From: Duganella levis
Lineage (GTDB): Bacteria; Pseudomonadota; Gammaproteobacteria; Burkholderiales; Burkholderiaceae_D
Length of the DNA: 64,000 nucleotides
Direction: 5' to 3'
Assembly: GCF_009857605.1 (NCBI RefSeq)
Contig: NZ_WWCT01000014.1
Coordinates: forward strand, 62,001-126,000
A program made the translations under genes and the position numbers. This document shows, piece by piece, positions 17,836-26,633 of the stretch. The notes under the pieces are model-generated. The model was given only the letters and a program-made list of their open reading frames with translations, did not search any database and was not told the origin of the DNA. Each line of letters starts with the position of its first letter. Positions within the stretch are counted from its first letter, which is position 1.

Positions 17836-17861
17836 AAGCCGGCGGGAGACGCCGCCGGCTT
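17836..17861 (-). terminator. Terminator of the purine operon, usable in both directions
   Basis: AAGCCGGCGG (17836-17845) pairs with CCGCCGGCTT (17852-17861) around a 6-base loop, with T runs on both sides (TTTTT on the plus strand, TTTGTTTTTT on the minus strand). It lies 20 bases after the adenosine deaminase stop and ends the puuE-to-deaminase operon. Confidence 0.85.
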
Positions 17862-17881
17862 TTTTGAAGATTATGGAACTT

Positions 17882-19318
17882 TTAACGTTTGGCTTTGGCG
17901 TCAGAGCCGGCGATCTCCGCCTCAAATTTGGCGAATTTACCGTCCAGGGCTTTTAAAAGACGTTGTTTATCCGCATCGGCCAAGAAAGAATAGCGAATAC
18001 TGTCATACGACAGTTTTTTCACTTCCGCGTAATCCGGCTGGTAGCGCGCCGCGTACAGCACATATTCACCGGATAAATTGTTACGCGAGACGCCGGCGTC
18101 GTCTGTGGACAACACATACGGCACGCCATATTTGCGGTACAGCGTGACCGGGTGCGCCTGATCCTTGATGCCGAGGATGAAGTCGTTGCTGCTCAGGTTG
18201 ACCTCGACCGCGATCTTCTTATCATGCATTTCTTTCATGATCGCCAGCGGATTGCTCTCGTGGGCGATGTCCATGCCGTGGCCGATGCGGCTGGCGCCGG
18301 CCACCTCGATGGCGTCCTTGATGTGGAAGGTCAGGCCTTCCTGCGGCACCATGCCGAGCGACAGCTCGCCGGCGTGCAGCGCCAGTTTCACGCTCGGATA
18401 CTTCGTTTTCAGGAATTTGAACATCTGCATGTGCAGCGCGTAGTCGCGCATCGAGACGTTGACGCTTTCCTGTCCGACAATATTAACGCCGACGATCTTC
18501 GGATTCGAAGTGGCCAGCTTGAAGCTGGAAGCGATCTGCGCAAACACCTGCGACGGCGCCAGGAAACGCAGCGCAAACGGCTGGTAGCGCAGCGTGAAGT
18601 TGGCGTCGTCGATGCCGGCGCTGACGGTTTCGACGTTTTTCAGGTAGGCGCCGATCCAGCCCTGGTAGGCCTGGTCCTGATCCAGTTTGGCGCTCAGCGC
18701 GGCGAAATCGGCGTCGCTAACGCCGCCCGCCAGCGCCTTCTTGTCGAAGTCCGTATCCTGCGCGATCGGCGCGATCTCGTAGATGGTTTCGATGTAGCTC
18801 AGGTTCTCCTGGATGGCGCGCTGTTTCAGGCGCTGCACGCCGTCCACCGCATTGGTAGACGCCACCGGGTTGAAATAGGCGAAGGTGTCGAAGAACTGGC
18901 GGTCCGGCGGCGACTGGATGCCGCTATGGTTGTAGAAATCCTTGTCCGACCAGCGCTGCAGCAGGTTGGCCAGCACGGTGTTGTCGTTCATGACATCCTG
19001 GCCGGACAGGCAGCCGGCGGCCGGCTTGGTCTTCTCAATGGTGTAGCTGGTCTTGTTGACGCAGAAGCCTTCCTTGTCGACCCACTCCAGATACTGCTCG
19101 GCGTAGATCGCGCCCGAGTAATGGTGGTGCAGGTCGCCGCCCTTCGGCATCATGGTGAAGAACATCGTCAGTTCGGCCAGTTTCGGCTCCTTGCCCGGCG
19201 CAACCAGCGCGGCGAAGTGGCGCTTGGTGGCCTCCTCGTTGGCGTTGGCGGCGCGCGCCTGCGGCATGGCGCACAGCACGGCGGCGGCCAGCGCCAGGGC
19301 TTTGATGTTGTTCTTCAT
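17882..19318 (-). CDS. Exported adenosine deaminase-like protein (ADGF/ADA type)
   Basis: 478 residues with a signal peptide (residues 1-23, ARA-AN), so it acts in the periplasm, unlike cytoplasmic Add. Deaminase motifs: HxH metal ligands in GGDLHHHYSG (H64, H66), LALHAGEL with the zinc His and catalytic Glu region, RIGHGMDI, and LSTDDAGVS with the Asp pair. The extended N-terminus before the HxH resembles the secreted ADGF/CECR1 class. It would turn adenosine (or an adenine nucleoside) into inosine before uptake. Last gene of the puuE-xdhABC-guaD operon, 12 bases after guaD. Confidence 0.88.
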   Translation of the reverse strand: MKNNIKALALAAAVLCAMPQARAANANEEATKRHFAALVAPGKEPKLAELTMFFTMMPKGGDLHHHYSGAIYAEQYLEWVDKEGFCVNKTSYTIEKTKPAAGCLSGQDVMNDNTVLANLLQRWSDKDFYNHSGIQSPPDRQFFDTFAYFNPVASTNAVDGVQRLKQRAIQENLSYIETIYEIAPIAQDTDFDKKALAGGVSDADFAALSAKLDQDQAYQGWIGAYLKNVETVSAGIDDANFTLRYQPFALRFLAPSQVFAQIASSFKLATSNPKIVGVNIVGQESVNVSMRDYALHMQMFKFLKTKYPSVKLALHAGELSLGMVPQEGLTFHIKDAIEVAGASRIGHGMDIAHESNPLAIMKEMHDKKIAVEVNLSSNDFILGIKDQAHPVTLYRKYGVPYVLSTDDAGVSRNNLSGEYVLYAARYQPDYAEVKKLSYDSIRYSFLADADKQRLLKALDGKFAKFEAEIAGSDAKAKR

Positions 19319-19330
19319 GTGTATCCTTAA

Positions 19331-20647
19331 TTAAGTCGTTTCACGGACATGCACCTGGCGGCCCGCCGAATAGGTCGCGGCGATCGCGCGGTCGTCGCCC
19401 AGCAACGCCAACGCGAACAGCAGCTCTTCCAGGCTCTCCCTGCGCGCGGTACGGCGCTGCAGCAGCGGCGTGGCTTGCGGATCGACGACGATAAAGTCGG
19501 CCTCCGCGCCAACGGCGAAATTGCCGATCGTGCCTTCCAGCTGCATGCTGCGCGCCGCGCCCAGCGTGGCCAGGTAAAACATCCGCAAGGCCGGCAGGTA
19601 ACTGCCCTTCAAGCGCGCTACTTTATAGGCTTCATTCATCGTTTGCAACATGGAGAAAGAAGTACCGCCGCCAACGTCGGTGGCCAGCGAGAGTAGCACG
19701 CCGGCGTCGTCGGCGCGTTCGAAGTCGAACAGGCCGCTGCCGAGGAACAGGTTGGAAGTCGGACAGATGGCGGCGGCGGACTGGGTTTCGGCCATGCGCT
19801 GGCGGTCGCGTTCATTGAGCCAGATGCAGTGGCCATACATGGCGCGCGGACGCATCATGCCGTAGCTGTCATAGACGTCGATGTAGCTGCGAGCGTTGGG
19901 GAACAGCTCGCGTACCCACGCGCATTCGGCTTCGTTTTCCGACACGTGGGTCTGGATGAAGGTGTCCGGATAAGCGGCCGCCAGTTCACCGGCCAGTTGC
20001 AGCTGGCGTTCGGTGGAGGTTGGCGCGAAGCGCGGCGTGATTGCGTACAGCGCGCGGCCGCGCTTGTGCCAGCGCTGGATCAGCGTCTCGGTGTCGCGCG
20101 CGCCGGATTCGGCGGTGTCGCGCAGGAAGTCGGGGCAGTTCCGGTCCATCATCACCTTGCCGGCCACCATGCGCAGGCCGCGCTGTTCGCTGGCGGTGAA
20201 GAAGGCGTCCACCGATTGCGGATGCACGGTGCAGTAGACCATGGCGGTGGTGGTGCCGCATCGGAGCAGTTCATCGAGGAAGAACTCGGCCACGTTGGCG
20301 GCGTGCGCGGCGTCTTCGAACTGGCGCTCGGTCGGGAAGGTGTAGGTCTCCAGCCATGGCAGCAGGCCTTCCGCCGGCGAGGCGATCATGTCGGTCTGCG
20401 GGTAGTGGACGTGTGTGTCGATAAAGCCGGGCATCAGCAGCTTGCCGCTGTAGTCGTGCACCACGGTGTTCGGTGGCAGCGTGGCGTGTAGCGTGGCGTA
20501 GTCGCCGGCGGCCTGCACTTTGCCGTCTGCGACGATCAGCAGGCCGTCTTCGTGCCAATCGTGTGATGGGTGCGACTCATCGCTGAAGGCCGGATCGGCG
20601 AGAAAGTGCAGCAAGCTGCCACGGTAGGCTTGCAGGTTGGTGGTCAT
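19331..20647 (-). CDS. guaD: Guanine deaminase
   Basis: 438 residues, amidohydrolase fold. The metal-binding motif MPGFIDTHVHYPQTD (H79, H81) begins the barrel; the QTHVSENEAE and GHCIWLNERD segments carry further His ligands, and SLATDVGGGTSFSML holds the late Asp. The HYPQTD and GGTSFSM forms distinguish guanine deaminase from atrazine-type relatives. It converts guanine to xanthine, the substrate of the xanthine dehydrogenase encoded just upstream in the same operon. Spacing is 30 bases after xdhC and 12 bases before the deaminase gene. Cytoplasmic: no signal peptide is seen. Confidence 0.95.
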   Translation of the reverse strand: MTTNLQAYRGSLLHFLADPAFSDESHPSHDWHEDGLLIVADGKVQAAGDYATLHATLPPNTVVHDYSGKLLMPGFIDTHVHYPQTDMIASPAEGLLPWLETYTFPTERQFEDAAHAANVAEFFLDELLRCGTTTAMVYCTVHPQSVDAFFTASEQRGLRMVAGKVMMDRNCPDFLRDTAESGARDTETLIQRWHKRGRALYAITPRFAPTSTERQLQLAGELAAAYPDTFIQTHVSENEAECAWVRELFPNARSYIDVYDSYGMMRPRAMYGHCIWLNERDRQRMAETQSAAAICPTSNLFLGSGLFDFERADDAGVLLSLATDVGGGTSFSMLQTMNEAYKVARLKGSYLPALRMFYLATLGAARSMQLEGTIGNFAVGAEADFIVVDPQATPLLQRRTARRESLEELLFALALLGDDRAIAATYSAGRQVHVRETT

Positions 20648-20677
20648 GATGATCTTTCTTGAATCTGAATGCGTAGT

Positions 20678-21748
20678 TTAGCTTGCGACGGCCAGTCTTG
20701 CTGGCGCGCTGAGGGCGGCGATTTGCTGCTGTTCCCACACCATCAGCAGCTGTGCGCACACGGAGGCGGCGATGGCGGCGGGGAGTTTGCTGGAGATGCC
20801 CGGCAGGCCGATGGGGCAGACCATGTTGTCGATGCGGTCTTGCGGCAATCCGCGCGCGGCCATGCGGCGCTCGAACTGCACGCGCTTGGTGTTGGAGCCT
20901 ATGAGGCCGAACCAGCCGACGTCGTCGCGGGCCAGGATAGTTTCGCACAGGCGCTGGTCCAGCGCATGGCTGTGGGTCATGACGAGATAGCTGGCGTTGG
21001 CCGGTGCGGCGGCGACTGCGGCTTCCGGCATATCGGTTGCTTCAACGGCGACGTTGGACGGCAGGCTGGCAGGGAACATGTCTTCACGCTCGTCGACCCA
21101 GGTGACGGTGCACGGTAACTCGCCCAACATGCGCACGATGGCCGCGCCAACGTGGCCGGCGCCGAACAGCACCAGATGCGCGCGCGGCGCCAGGCAAGGA
21201 TCGGCCAACCAGCGACGACCGGCCGTGTCGCGCAGGATGTGCGTACCGCGTTCGCGATCGAGCGCTGGCGCGGCCGGGCGCCCGCTAGCTGCCACCGCCG
21301 CGAACTCGCCACCGGCGACGATTGCGCCGTCCGCGTCGAGCAGCAGCGTGGCCGCCGGACCGTCAAGGGCACTGAGGCGCCAGTTGTCGTCGCGACGGCG
21401 CCTACGCAGACCTGTCAGCACATTTGCCAGCTCGGCGCCAACCAGCTCAAATGCCAGATGCACCACGCCGCCGCAGCACTGCCCCAGCGTCGGCCCGAGC
21501 GCATACCGCTCCAGCCGTGCGCTAGCGCCCTGCCCCGCCGCATCGCCCTGGCTGGCCGCGCCTTTCAGCATTTCGCGCGCCAACTCCACCGCGCACATTT
21601 CCAGATGCCCGCCGCCGATCGTATCGTGCTGGCCGCGCGCCGTCACCAGCATCTTGGCGCCGGGCTCGCGCGGGCCGGAGCCCTCCACGATCGCCACGGT
21701 CACCAGCACTGCCGGTTCCAACACCTGCGCTGTCAGCCACTCATTCAT
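20678..21748 (-). CDS. xdhC: Xanthine dehydrogenase accessory protein XdhC
   Basis: 356 residues. XdhC binds the molybdenum cofactor, sulfurates/inserts it and hands it to XdhB. Seen: the N-terminal EGSGPREPGAKMLV and TIGGGHLE blocks and the C-terminal Rossmann-type domain (LVLFGAGHVGAAIVRML, VDEREDMFP, YLVMTHSHALD, FGLIGSNTKRVQFERR). The start codon shares one base with the xdhB stop (TAATG), so the two are coupled. Conserved order xdhA-xdhB-xdhC. Confidence 0.95.
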   Translation of the reverse strand: MNEWLTAQVLEPAVLVTVAIVEGSGPREPGAKMLVTARGQHDTIGGGHLEMCAVELAREMLKGAASQGDAAGQGASARLERYALGPTLGQCCGGVVHLAFELVGAELANVLTGLRRRRRDDNWRLSALDGPAATLLLDADGAIVAGGEFAAVAASGRPAAPALDRERGTHILRDTAGRRWLADPCLAPRAHLVLFGAGHVGAAIVRMLGELPCTVTWVDEREDMFPASLPSNVAVEATDMPEAAVAAAPANASYLVMTHSHALDQRLCETILARDDVGWFGLIGSNTKRVQFERRMAARGLPQDRIDNMVCPIGLPGISSKLPAAIAASVCAQLLMVWEQQQIAALSAPARLAVAS

Positions 21749-24081
21749 TACGAAGCCATTTCCACTGCGGACACCGCCCGCAGAATCTCTTCACTGGTCG
21801 CCGGCGCGTTCAACGGCGGATTCACGCGATGCCCGCCCACAGCGGAAATCGCATCCCGAATCGCAAAGAACACCGAGAACGGCAGCAGCAGCGGCGGCTC
21901 GCCCACCGCCTTCGAGCGATGAATACTGTCCTCCACATTCCCGTTATCGAACAACTTCACGCGGAAATCCTCCGGACAATCGGAGATGCCCGGAATCTTG
22001 TACGTGGACGGCGCATGCGTCATCAACTTGCCCGCCGCATTCCACCACAACTGCTCCGTGGTCAGCCAGCCCATGCCCTGAATAAAAGCGCCCTCCACCT
22101 GACCGATATCGATGGCCGGATTCAGCGAACGCCCAGCATCATACAAAGCATCCGCGCGCAGCAACTTCCACTCGCCAGTCAGCGTATCCACCACTACCTC
22201 CGACACCGCAGCGCCGTAAGCATAGTAAGAGAACGGATGCCCATTCATCGTCTTCGGATTCCAATGCAGATGCGGCGTCGCATAGAAACCGTCGGACCAC
22301 AGCTGCACCCGCGCCAGATACGCCTTCTGCACCAGTTCCGCAAACAGCACCTTGTGACCGTTAACGTGAACATGGTTATCGAAGAAGCGCACCTGCTGAC
22401 CATCTTCGTCGCCATACAGCTTGACCGCATACGCCGCCAACCGCTCGCGGATCTGCCGCGCCGCATCCTGCGCCGCCTTGCCGTTCAGGTCCGCGCCGGT
22501 GGACGCCGCCGTCGCCGAGGTATTCGCCACCTTGCTAGTATCGGTGGCCGTGATGCGCACGTGCGAGAGGTCCAGGCCCAGCTCATGCGCCACCACCTGC
22601 ATCACCTTCGTGTTGATGCCCTGCCCCATCTCCGTGCCGCCATGATTGACCAGCACCGAACCGTCCACATACACATGCACCAGCGCGCCGGCCTGATTCA
22701 AATGCGTGACGTTGAACGCAATGCCAAACTTCAGCGGCGTCAGCGCCAGCCCTTTTTTCAGCACCGGACTGGTAGCGTTGAACGCCTCAATCGCCTTGCG
22801 CCGCGCGCGATACTCGCTGGTCTGTTCCAACTCCGCCGTCAGCGCTTCGATGACGTTATCGACAATCTCCTGGCCATACGGCGTTACATTGCGCTCGGTC
22901 GTGCCATAGAAATTCTGGCGACGAATGTCCAGCGCATCGCGTCCCAGGTTGCGCGCAATCTCGTCGATGATGTACTCAATCGCAATCGCCCCCTGCGGGC
23001 CGCCGAAACCACGAAACGCCGTGTTCGATTGCGTATTGGTCTTGCCGCAACCGGCGCGGATATCCACGTCCGACAGATAGTAAGTATTATCGAAGTGGCA
23101 GACCGCCCGCGTCGCCACAGGCCCCGACAGATCGGCCGAGAAGCCGGCGCGCAACGTCATATCCACTTTGGCAGCGAGGATCTTGCCGCTATCGTCGTAG
23201 CCCACTTCGTACTCATAGAAGAAGCAATGGCGCTTGCCGGTGACCAGCATGTCATCATCGCGGTCCGCGCGCAGCTTGACCGGACGGCGCAACTTGGACG
23301 CCGCGATGCCGGCCGAAGCAGCCCACAACGCCGACTGCGACTCCTTGCCGCCGAAGCCACCACCCATGCGGCGGCACTCCACCTGCACCTTGTGCGAATG
23401 CACGCCGATGGCATGCGCCACCACGTGCTGCATCTCGCTCGGGTGCTGCGTCGAGCATTGCACCAGCAGGCCGTTGTCTTCCTTCGGAATCGCGTAGGCG
23501 ATCTGGCCTTCCAGATAAAACTGCTCCTGGCCGCCGACAAACAGTTGGCCCTTCACCACGCGCGGCGCCATCTCGAAGGCGGTCTGGTAGTCGCCGCGTG
23601 TCAGCTGCATCGGCGGCAGCACATACGAGTTGGCCGCCTTGGCGTCCTGCGGCGTAAAAATCGCCGGCAGTTCATCATAGGCGATCACCGCGCGGCGGGC
23701 CGCGCGGCGCGCATTGTCGTGCGTATCCGCCACCACGACAAAGATCGGCTGGCCGACATACAGCACCTCGCCGGCCGACAGGATAGGATCGTCATGAATG
23801 ATCGGACCGCAGTCGTTGGCGCCAATGATATCGGCAGCGGTGTACACCGCCACCACACCCGGCGCGCTGCGCACCGGCGCCAGATCCATCGCCGTGATGC
23901 GCGCATGCGCCTTGGACGACAAGCCCAGCGCCGCATGCAGCGTGCCTTGCAGCTCGGGGATATCGTCGGTGTAAGTGGCTTGGCCCAGCACATGCAGCTC
24001 GGCCGATTCGTGCGGACGCGATACGCCCACGGCCTTCCATGCAGATTCCGCAATCGCAGCGGGAGCAACGGGTTGATTCAT
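21748..24081 (-). CDS. xdhB: Xanthine dehydrogenase, molybdopterin-binding subunit
   Basis: 777 residues, the large catalytic subunit that hydroxylates hypoxanthine and xanthine to urate. Seen: VLYVGQPIFVVVADT in the first (hammerhead) domain, QFYLEGQ, the MGGGFGGKESQ cofactor-binding loop (about residue 240), AFRGFGGPQG, GTEMGQGINTKV, and GEPPLLLPFSVFFAIRDA near the C-terminus with the catalytic Glu. ATG at 24081 is used because AAGGAG lies 5 bases upstream; the longer frame from 24105 would overlap xdhA. It follows xdhA by 11 bases and is coupled to xdhC. Confidence 0.95.
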   Translation of the reverse strand: MNQPVAPAAIAESAWKAVGVSRPHESAELHVLGQATYTDDIPELQGTLHAALGLSSKAHARITAMDLAPVRSAPGVVAVYTAADIIGANDCGPIIHDDPILSAGEVLYVGQPIFVVVADTHDNARRAARRAVIAYDELPAIFTPQDAKAANSYVLPPMQLTRGDYQTAFEMAPRVVKGQLFVGGQEQFYLEGQIAYAIPKEDNGLLVQCSTQHPSEMQHVVAHAIGVHSHKVQVECRRMGGGFGGKESQSALWAASAGIAASKLRRPVKLRADRDDDMLVTGKRHCFFYEYEVGYDDSGKILAAKVDMTLRAGFSADLSGPVATRAVCHFDNTYYLSDVDIRAGCGKTNTQSNTAFRGFGGPQGAIAIEYIIDEIARNLGRDALDIRRQNFYGTTERNVTPYGQEIVDNVIEALTAELEQTSEYRARRKAIEAFNATSPVLKKGLALTPLKFGIAFNVTHLNQAGALVHVYVDGSVLVNHGGTEMGQGINTKVMQVVAHELGLDLSHVRITATDTSKVANTSATAASTGADLNGKAAQDAARQIRERLAAYAVKLYGDEDGQQVRFFDNHVHVNGHKVLFAELVQKAYLARVQLWSDGFYATPHLHWNPKTMNGHPFSYYAYGAAVSEVVVDTLTGEWKLLRADALYDAGRSLNPAIDIGQVEGAFIQGMGWLTTEQLWWNAAGKLMTHAPSTYKIPGISDCPEDFRVKLFDNGNVEDSIHRSKAVGEPPLLLPFSVFFAIRDAISAVGGHRVNPPLNAPATSEEILRAVSAVEMAS

Positions 24082-24092
24082 GATGGCTCCTT

Positions 24093-25562
24093 TCAGGCGC
24101 GGCAAGCGAAAGCGTTGACGGCATCGGCCGCAAGCGGCGCATCGGCGCGCGTCTCCAGCCAGAAGCGGCGCAGCAGATTCTGCGCCGTCTGCATGCGATA
24201 GGTGCTCGACGCGCGCATGTCCGACAACGGCGCAAAGTCTTGCGCCAGTTGGTCCATCGCTACGCGCAGATTGGTTTCACTCCAGGTCAGGCCGGTCAGC
24301 GACGCCTCGGCACGCGGCGCCCGGCGCGGCGTGGCCGCCATGCCGCCGAACGCGATGCGCGCATCCACCACCTTGTCGCCATCCAGCGTGAACGCAAACG
24401 CCGCGCACACCGCAGAGATATCCTGGTCAAAGCGCTTGGCCAGCTTGTAGGTACGGAACTGCACGTCGGCGCGCGGCAGCGGCACGCGTACGGCGGCGAC
24501 GAATTCGTCGGCCTGCATATCCTTTTTCTGATAATCGAGATAGAAGGCCTCCAGCGCCAGCACGCGACGGCCGGATGGGCCTTGCAACACCACTTCGCTG
24601 CCCAGCGCGATCATCCACGGCATCGAATCGCCAATCGGCGAACCATTGGCGACATTACCGCCTAACGTGCCCGCATTCCGGATCGGCAGCGAGGCAAAGC
24701 GCTGCCACAACTCGCCCAGCTGCGCCGGGTACAGCTCGCACAGCGCCTCATACGCCGCATTCAGCGACACGCCGGCGCCGATTTCCAGCATGCCGTCCTG
24801 CTGCTGCACGCTTTGCAGTGCGCTGACGTGGCCGAGATAAATGATGTCGCCCAGTTCGCGCATTTGCTTGGTCACCCACAGGCCGATGTCGGTCGATCCG
24901 GCCAGCAGCGTCGCTTTCGGATGCGCAGCGCGCAGCGTCACCAGTTCTTCCAGCGTGCGCGGCGCGTGGAACGTCTGGCCGCGTGCGGTATAGGTGGAAC
25001 CAGCTTCGCGCTGCAAGGCTTGCAGCTGCTGAGTCAACGCCGCGCGGTCGAACGACACTTTCGGCAGTTCGGTCATGCGATGCGCCGCATCGATGATCGG
25101 GCGATAGCCGGTGCAGCGGCACAGATTACCGGACAGGCAATCGTCAATCTCCTTGCGCTGCGCCGGCTGGCCGTCCTTGTCCAGGTACATGCCCCACAAG
25201 GACATGACGAAGCCCGGCGTACAGAAACCGCATTGCGAGCCATGACATTCCACCATCGCCTGCTGCACCGGATGCAGCGCGCCATCCGGCTGCTGCATAT
25301 CCTCCACCGTGAACAGTGCCTTGCCGTCCAGCGTAGGCGCGAACTGGATGCAGGAGTTCACCGCCTTCATCTCCAGCTGGCCGGCCACATTCAGGCTGCC
25401 GACAACCACCGTGCAAGCGCCGCAATCGCCTTCGGCGCAGCCTTCCTTGGTGCCGGTGCAATGCAGATCCTCGCGCAGATGCTGAAGCACGGTGCGGGTT
25501 GGCGCGGCGTCATGAATTTCCTGCACAGCGCCACGGAAGTAAAAGCGAATCGGTTCGGACAT
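24093..25562 (-). CDS. xdhA: Xanthine dehydrogenase, iron-sulfur/FAD subunit
   Basis: 489 residues. The N-terminal plant-type [2Fe-2S] cluster has EGCAEGDCGAC (Cys42, 47, 50), and a second cluster follows with CGFCTPGFVMS and NLCRCTGYRPI. The FAD domain begins near residue 190 (ATLLAGSTDIGLWVTK; GGNVANGSPIGDS) and the CO-dehydrogenase-like C-terminal domain follows. It passes electrons from the molybdenum site to NAD. The ATG at 25562 is preferred to GTG at 25565. It begins 7 bases after the puuE stop in the same operon. Confidence 0.95.
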   Translation of the reverse strand: MSEPIRFYFRGAVQEIHDAAPTRTVLQHLREDLHCTGTKEGCAEGDCGACTVVVGSLNVAGQLEMKAVNSCIQFAPTLDGKALFTVEDMQQPDGALHPVQQAMVECHGSQCGFCTPGFVMSLWGMYLDKDGQPAQRKEIDDCLSGNLCRCTGYRPIIDAAHRMTELPKVSFDRAALTQQLQALQREAGSTYTARGQTFHAPRTLEELVTLRAAHPKATLLAGSTDIGLWVTKQMRELGDIIYLGHVSALQSVQQQDGMLEIGAGVSLNAAYEALCELYPAQLGELWQRFASLPIRNAGTLGGNVANGSPIGDSMPWMIALGSEVVLQGPSGRRVLALEAFYLDYQKKDMQADEFVAAVRVPLPRADVQFRTYKLAKRFDQDISAVCAAFAFTLDGDKVVDARIAFGGMAATPRRAPRAEASLTGLTWSETNLRVAMDQLAQDFAPLSDMRASSTYRMQTAQNLLRRFWLETRADAPLAADAVNAFACRA

Positions 25563-25569
25563 CACAATC

Positions 25570-26523
25570 TCAATCTACAAATGGGTGAACCTTGCGCCAG
25601 TGTTCGGCGATATCGATACGGCGCGTGATCCAGACCTTGTCGTGGCTTTGCACGTAGTCGAGGAAACGCGCCAGCGCAGCCGCCCGCGCCGGCCGGCCGA
25701 CGATGCGGCAGTGCAGGCCGATGGACAGCATCTTCGGCTGATTCAATCCTTCCGGATCACCTTCGGCGTACAGCACATCGAAGGCGTCCTTCAGGTAATC
25801 GAAGAACTGCGTGCCGGAGTTGAAGCCCTGCGCGGCGGCGAAGCGCATGTCGTTGGTGTCCAGCGTGTACGGCACGATCAGCTGCGGCGCGCTGACTGCC
25901 ACGCCGTCGCTGTTGGTGTAGCCGACCTTCTGCCAGAACGGCAGGTCGTCGCCGTAGTTGTCGGCGTCGTAGCGGAAGCCGCCGTGTTCCATCACCAGCT
26001 TGCGCGTCTGCGGCGAATCGCGGCCGGTGTACCAGCCTTGCGGCGCGCTGCCGGTCAGTTCGCGGATGATGTCCACCGCTTCCTTCATGTGCGCGCGCTC
26101 GGTGGCTTCGTCCATGTTCTGATAGGTGATCCAGCGCAGGCCGTGGCAGGCGATTTCGTGCCCCAGCTGCTGGAACGCCGCCACCGCCTCCGGATGGCGC
26201 TTCAACGCCATCGATACGCCAAACACCGTCAGCGGCAGCTTGCGTTCTTCGAACATGCGTAGCAAACGCCACAAGCCGGCGCGCGAGCCGTATTCGTACA
26301 GCGACTCCATGCTCATGTGGCGATTGCTGAACGAGGCCGCGCCGATGATCTCGGACAGGAAGGTCTCGGAGCCGGCGTCGCCGTGCAGCACATTGTTCTC
26401 GCCGCCCTCTTCGTAGTTCAGTACGAACTGCAGGGCCACGCGGGCCTGGTTCGGCCACTGCGCATGCGGCGGTTTCGGGCCGTAGCCGATCATGTCGCGC
26501 GGGTAGTTGTCGTAAGTGGTCAT
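25570..26523 (-). CDS. puuE: Allantoinase PuuE (polysaccharide-deacetylase fold)
   Basis: 317 residues. NYPRDMIGYGPKPPHAQWPNQARVA at the N-terminus, then NYEEGGENNVLHGD, GSRAGLWRLLRMF, HEIACHGLRW, GWYTGRDSPQTRKLV and SIGLHCRIVGRPARAAAL near the end are the PuuE pattern. It opens the allantoin ring to allantoate, without similarity to amidohydrolase allantoinases. First gene of the six-gene operon and divergent from uraH (110 bases between starts), so both arms of urate catabolism share one control region. Confidence 0.93.
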   Translation of the reverse strand: MTTYDNYPRDMIGYGPKPPHAQWPNQARVALQFVLNYEEGGENNVLHGDAGSETFLSEIIGAASFSNRHMSMESLYEYGSRAGLWRLLRMFEERKLPLTVFGVSMALKRHPEAVAAFQQLGHEIACHGLRWITYQNMDEATERAHMKEAVDIIRELTGSAPQGWYTGRDSPQTRKLVMEHGGFRYDADNYGDDLPFWQKVGYTNSDGVAVSAPQLIVPYTLDTNDMRFAAAQGFNSGTQFFDYLKDAFDVLYAEGDPEGLNQPKMLSIGLHCRIVGRPARAAALARFLDYVQSHDKVWITRRIDIAEHWRKVHPFVD

Positions 26524-26565
26524 GGCGCAGGCAAGTCTATGGGGAATATATCCTTAATCATATAT

Positions 26566-26599
26566 GCCAATGCGCATGGCGGTATATGATTTGTACAAT
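26566..26599. promoter_or_regulatory. Operator-like palindromes between puuE and uraH
   Basis: GCCAATGCGCATGGC (26566-26580) contains the perfect palindrome ATGCGCAT flanked by GCC/GGC arms with a one-base offset. TTGTACAA (26591-26598) is a second perfect palindrome inside ATTTGTACAA. The latter 10-mer recurs in the operator-like palindrome next to the MarR gene at 32502-32519. These are candidate control sites for the purine operon. Confidence 0.45.
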
Positions 26600-26633
26600 A
26601 GATACTCGTCACCTACGGATATAGGACCACACT

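Noticed and set aside
17436..17881. A purine or xanthine riboswitch in front of the receptor or the purine operon
   Set aside because: Stems are weak and I see no conserved purine-aptamer loops; the puuE/uraH interval (110 bases shared by two promoters) is too short. Not supported, though a covariance search would decide.
21829..24201. A 790-codon open frame antisense to xdhB
   Set aside because: It is Arg/His/Leu-rich shadow sequence; XdhB is intact on the minus strand.
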